A DNA stretch of 64,000 bases. It comes from Tetracentron sinense. Taxonomy: Eukaryota > Streptophyta > Magnoliopsida > Trochodendrales > Trochodendraceae. Where the stretch lies: contig CM026564.1 in the NCBI GenBank assembly GCA_015143295.1, positions 13,380,416 through 13,444,415 on the forward strand. The letters run 5' to 3'. Each line of letters begins with the position of its first letter. The first letter of the stretch is position 1. The notes under the pieces are model-generated. The model was given only the letters and a program-made list of their open reading frames with translations, did no database searches and was not told the DNA's origin. Shown here one piece after another: positions 61,066 through 64,000 of the stretch. A program made the position numbers and the translations under genes.

Positions 61066-61395
61066 TCACAAACGCGGAAGAGCCCATACCAGTGCTAGGC
61101 AAGTTTTCTCAAGCAGATTGTACCTCTCTTCATACTCTAGCAGGAGCTTACTAATGTCGTAAATGGCTTGCTCTGTTCTGTCGGTTTCTTCATATTGTGC
61201 CAAAACGCACCCCATAGAGGTTTCTTGTACTGAGATGTAGAGTAGCAGCGACCGTCCCGGTGTAGGTGGCACAAGTACTGGAGGATTGAGAAGATACTAC
61301 TTTATTCTGTCAAAGGCTTCCTGACACTCGTTTATCCAAACAGTAGATACATTCTTCCGGAGAAACTTGAAGATTGGCTCACATATCGGAGTAAG
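61066..61395 (-). pseudogene. Tat RT-linked RNase H
   Basis: LLLYISVQETSMGCVLAQYE then KLLLEYEERYNLLEKTCLAL matches the gypsy RNase H that follows RT. The usual first aspartate position (YxxxS/D) reads YISVQETS, so it is probably inactive. 61273-61395 gives the thumb region in broken frames. 60873-61065 links to the aRNH without a clear domain. Confidence 0.85.
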
Positions 61396-62500
61396 TTAAG
61401 AGATGAATCGACTGATGTACTGATTTCTGTCCAGAAATCCATAGATTTTCTTTTCAGTCTGGGGAGTCGGCATTTCGTTGATAGCTCTGGCTTTAGCTGG
61501 ATTGATCTCGATGCCTCTTTTGCTGACTATGAAGCCAAGAAGCTTTCCTGATGAGGTTCCAAATGAGCATTTGGCCAGATTCAGTCTCAGGTTGAATTCT
61601 TTGAGTCTGTCACATAATTTCTTCAGGTCTTCAGAATGCTGCCTAGAAATAGGTGATTTGACGATTATGTCATCCACATAGATTTTAGTTGACTTATGGA
61701 TCATGTCATGAAATAGTGTTGTTATGACCCTCTAATAAGTTGCCCCTGCATTCTTGAGTCCGAAGGCATTACCTTGTAGCAAAATGTGCCATATGGTATA
61801 ATCAATGAGGTTTTCTCCATGTCTTTTTCTACCATTCTGTTCTGGTTGTATCCGGAGAAACCATTCATGAATAAGAACATCTCATGCCTTGCTGTATTGT
61901 CGACCAGGATATTGATGTGCGGGAGAGGGAAGTTGTCTTTAGGGCTAGCCTTATTCAGATTTCGGTAGTCGATACACATTCGGACCTTACCATCCTTCTT
62001 GGGTACCGGCACAATGTTGGCCAACCACTTAGGGTAGGTTGCTACTGTAAGGAAGCCTGCTTTGATTTACTTCTCTAACTCTTCTTTAACTTTTTGTGAC
62101 CATTTGGGCTTGATCTGTCTCAGTTTCTGCTTAATTGGTCTTATTTTAGGCTTCAGGGGCAATCTGTGTACCACTAATGCTGGGTTTAGGCTGGGCATGT
62201 CTCCATATGACCAGGCAAAGACATCACTGTAGTTCTTCAGAAAGATGATCATGTTTGTTCTCTGCTAAGGGCTCATGGTTGTGCCGATCTTGACGAGCTG
62301 GGGATTGTCCTTGGATCCAAGATTTATGGTCTCAGTATCTCGATGTTAAACTGTAGTATCCCTTCACTGTACTCCAGGAGGTCCAGAATCTCTTGAGGCA
62401 GTTCCTCTTCTTGCTCTGAGTTATACTCAACTTCCGAAAGTTCAAGGAGGGTTTTGGGGGTAGCCTTATCAAAGGTGATATCCTGGCAAATCATTTAAGC
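61396..62500 (-). pseudogene. Tat Ty3/gypsy reverse transcriptase and upstream linker
   Basis: From the right: EELPQEILDLLEYSEG (62370-62420), then YSDVFAWSYGDMPSLNPALV and PIKQKLRQIKPKWS (pre-RT), then KKDGKVRMCIDYRNLNKASP and KDNFPLPHIN (RT start). Next is IYVDDIIVKSPISRQHSEDL with the YVDD catalytic box (near 61670), and LAKCSFGTSSGKLLGFIVSK. Stops near 62340, 62270 and 62060 and frame changes near 61730 interrupt it. FAWSYxDMPxL is typical of the Tat/Athila side of Ty3/gypsy. Confidence 0.9.
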
Positions 62501-63015
62501 TTAGTTTAGCATGCTTTTTGTTATTTTTGTTGGCTTCAGGGCACTAGGCCTTCCAGGGGAAGAGTTCGTGTGATCTCATTATCAGCCGATTGAAATGTTT
62601 TATGCAAACATGATTTTGAGTTAAAACATTGGATTTTCTATTGATAAAACAAGGACTGTTGTTTACAAAAAGCTGACTCAACCAAAAGAGGCCGACAGTG
62701 GCCGACATTTGGATTTTATAATAGGAGCAAAAGAGAAGATAGGGGGAGGAGAAGGATGGTGCTTCGGTCATTGCTTTATCGAACCAACTTGCCCTGTACT
62801 GCGCTTGCCCTGGCCCTGGATGACCTCGATGGTGAGAGCCTCTGTCCACCAATAGATCAGTGGTTGATGACTGGATGATGCCTTGGCGCTGTTGGAGAGG
62901 GTGCAGACTTTTTCTCCCGCTGGATCTTCCGTTTCTACGGTGTCTTTACAGTCAGCTCGTCGAATATTTGTGCCATGCTGAACACTTCTAGATCAGGCAT
63001 CCCTGAAGATTCTTC
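62501..63015 (-). pseudogene. Further internal Tat sequence, no clear domain
   Basis: A 102-codon frame (62544-62852) has no recognisable motif. 62860-63000 reads on the minus strand as MAQIFDELTVK and hydrophilic sequence. Probably the gag-pro/pol junction area. It stops at 63015 where the copia LTR begins. Confidence 0.4.
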
Positions 63016-64000
63016 TGTTAGAGATGATGCCCAGAAAAGTCATTTAGATTTTTAGATTCATATTAATTTGATTAATAAAGACTTCTTCTTAATCTATTGT
63101 GTATTCATTATGGGTAATTGACCATGATCATGAGATGATCTATACGATATGAGATATCGATAAAGGTCCTTAGGATATATTCTAGGAAAGTTATATGATT
63201 AGATTATCACAGGTAGATATAACTTTCCGGTTCCTTATACCTTATATAGTCACAGTTGTGGGTGAAGCTGGGCACTTCATTTATATGGCTACCAAAATAC
63301 TAAGATGTTCTCAATAGTTGAGATGTAGTTCTATCTCGAACTATTATAGTGGAGACTACACATCAGCATATGAGTGCTTAAATGTACACTGAATGATTGC
63401 ATTCAATGAGAGACCTCTTGCATAAACATACTATCAGATAATTAGTCTCTCATTCACATTGAACGGTTTCGATGATCCTTAGATCTGATGAGTTCATCTA
63501 TAACTGAGCAATGATCTGACTGTTTTGATTCCACCAACGTATTTTCTAACTTAGAGAATACAATACAATGACAGTTGGATAGTCAGAAAACTGTTCGAGT
63601 CATGATGAATTTCAAACAAGAAATCCATGCTCATTAATTTGAGAGATTATCCAAGTTCCGGGTAAGACAGATAATTAAGTTCAAATCCTGCGCAGGTGAT
63701 TTTGAAAACAAAATAAGTTTTGAAATATATTTTTATTAAATGGTATTATACTTATAAAAGGATTTTCTCAAAATGTTATTCATGAGAAATTGTTTCTCAT
63801 GGCTTAATCGTAAGTCTTGGAAACCCGGATGATTTGCAATGGACTATGGGTTAGATAGTATGTCAATTTTCGAAGGCCCATTAAGGATAATGTATTTGGA
63901 AGGATAAATCGAATTTAAAAGTTCATGTGGCGGGATCCATATTGGTTAAATGTTCATACACTGGGATTCAATGGCAACATGGATATCTCACGTCACTTGC
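63016..64000 (+). repeat. Third copy of the 2.16-kb copia LTR, plus orientation, runs off the window
   Basis: Starts TGTTAGAGATGATGCCC and is the reverse complement of about 5650-6614 and of the matching part of 2008-4168, continuing to the window end. It truncates or interrupts the Tat element at 63015. Confidence 0.85.

Overview
This window is nuclear DNA of a flowering plant. The evidence is GT-AG spliced exons of a plant membrane transporter, together with many layers of plant-type transposable elements: Ty1/copia and Ty3/gypsy LTR retrotransposons, LINEs, hAT-type and Mutator-type elements, small MITEs and a TRIM. No bacterial operon, rRNA, tRNA or CRISPR array was seen.

The only host gene I can support lies on the minus strand and runs from the ATG at 46946 down to the TAA at 9990. 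It has eleven exons, and every splice phase joins cleanly into a 1,071-nt CDS (356 codons). The product is a drug/metabolite-transporter-superfamily protein of the SLC35F1/F2 (DUF914) family. About 35.9 kb of the 37-kb span is intron. Three introns, of about 14.0, 12.0 and 5.1 kb, are filled with nested transposons.

Layout. 1-2007: broken Ty3/gypsy pol (+) joined to a copia gag fragment (+). 2008-8664: a minus-strand Ty1/copia element with a 2.16-kb LTR, a second LTR copy inside it, and decayed RT and integrase. 8665-9989: AT-rich 3' flank of the gene. 9990-46946: the gene. Intron 7 holds a hAT-like element, an LTR-like region rich in palindromes and minisatellites, and a LINE broken by two solo LTRs and a MITE. 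Intron 5 holds a LINE broken by a 3.3-kb solo LTR of the same family in the opposite orientation. Intron 4 holds a LINE tail, several hAT elements with 8-bp target duplications, a 332-bp TRIM, and a broken copia element split by a 2.37-kb solo LTR.

46947-51000 is the gene's upstream side. It holds MITEs that carry five CACGTG G-boxes and a 1.7-kb foldback element with a 9-bp target duplication. 51300-53695 is a pair of inverted LTR-like arms around a copia-type LTR. 53696-63015 is a degraded minus-strand Tat-lineage Ty3/gypsy element: 2.6-kb LTR, polypurine tract, integrase, extra RNase H, RT. It is cut at 63016 by a third copy of the 2.16-kb copia LTR, which runs off the window.

I found no clearly new biochemical system. 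The most notable items are the transposon-swollen gene, clean target-site duplications that allow the insertion order to be read, a minimal TRIM with PBS and PPT, an array of about 30-nt hairpins inside the Tat LTR, a 252-bp higher-order repeat inside a solo LTR, and transposon-borne G-boxes upstream of the gene. All alignments were made by eye, so transposon boundaries without a stated target duplication are approximate.
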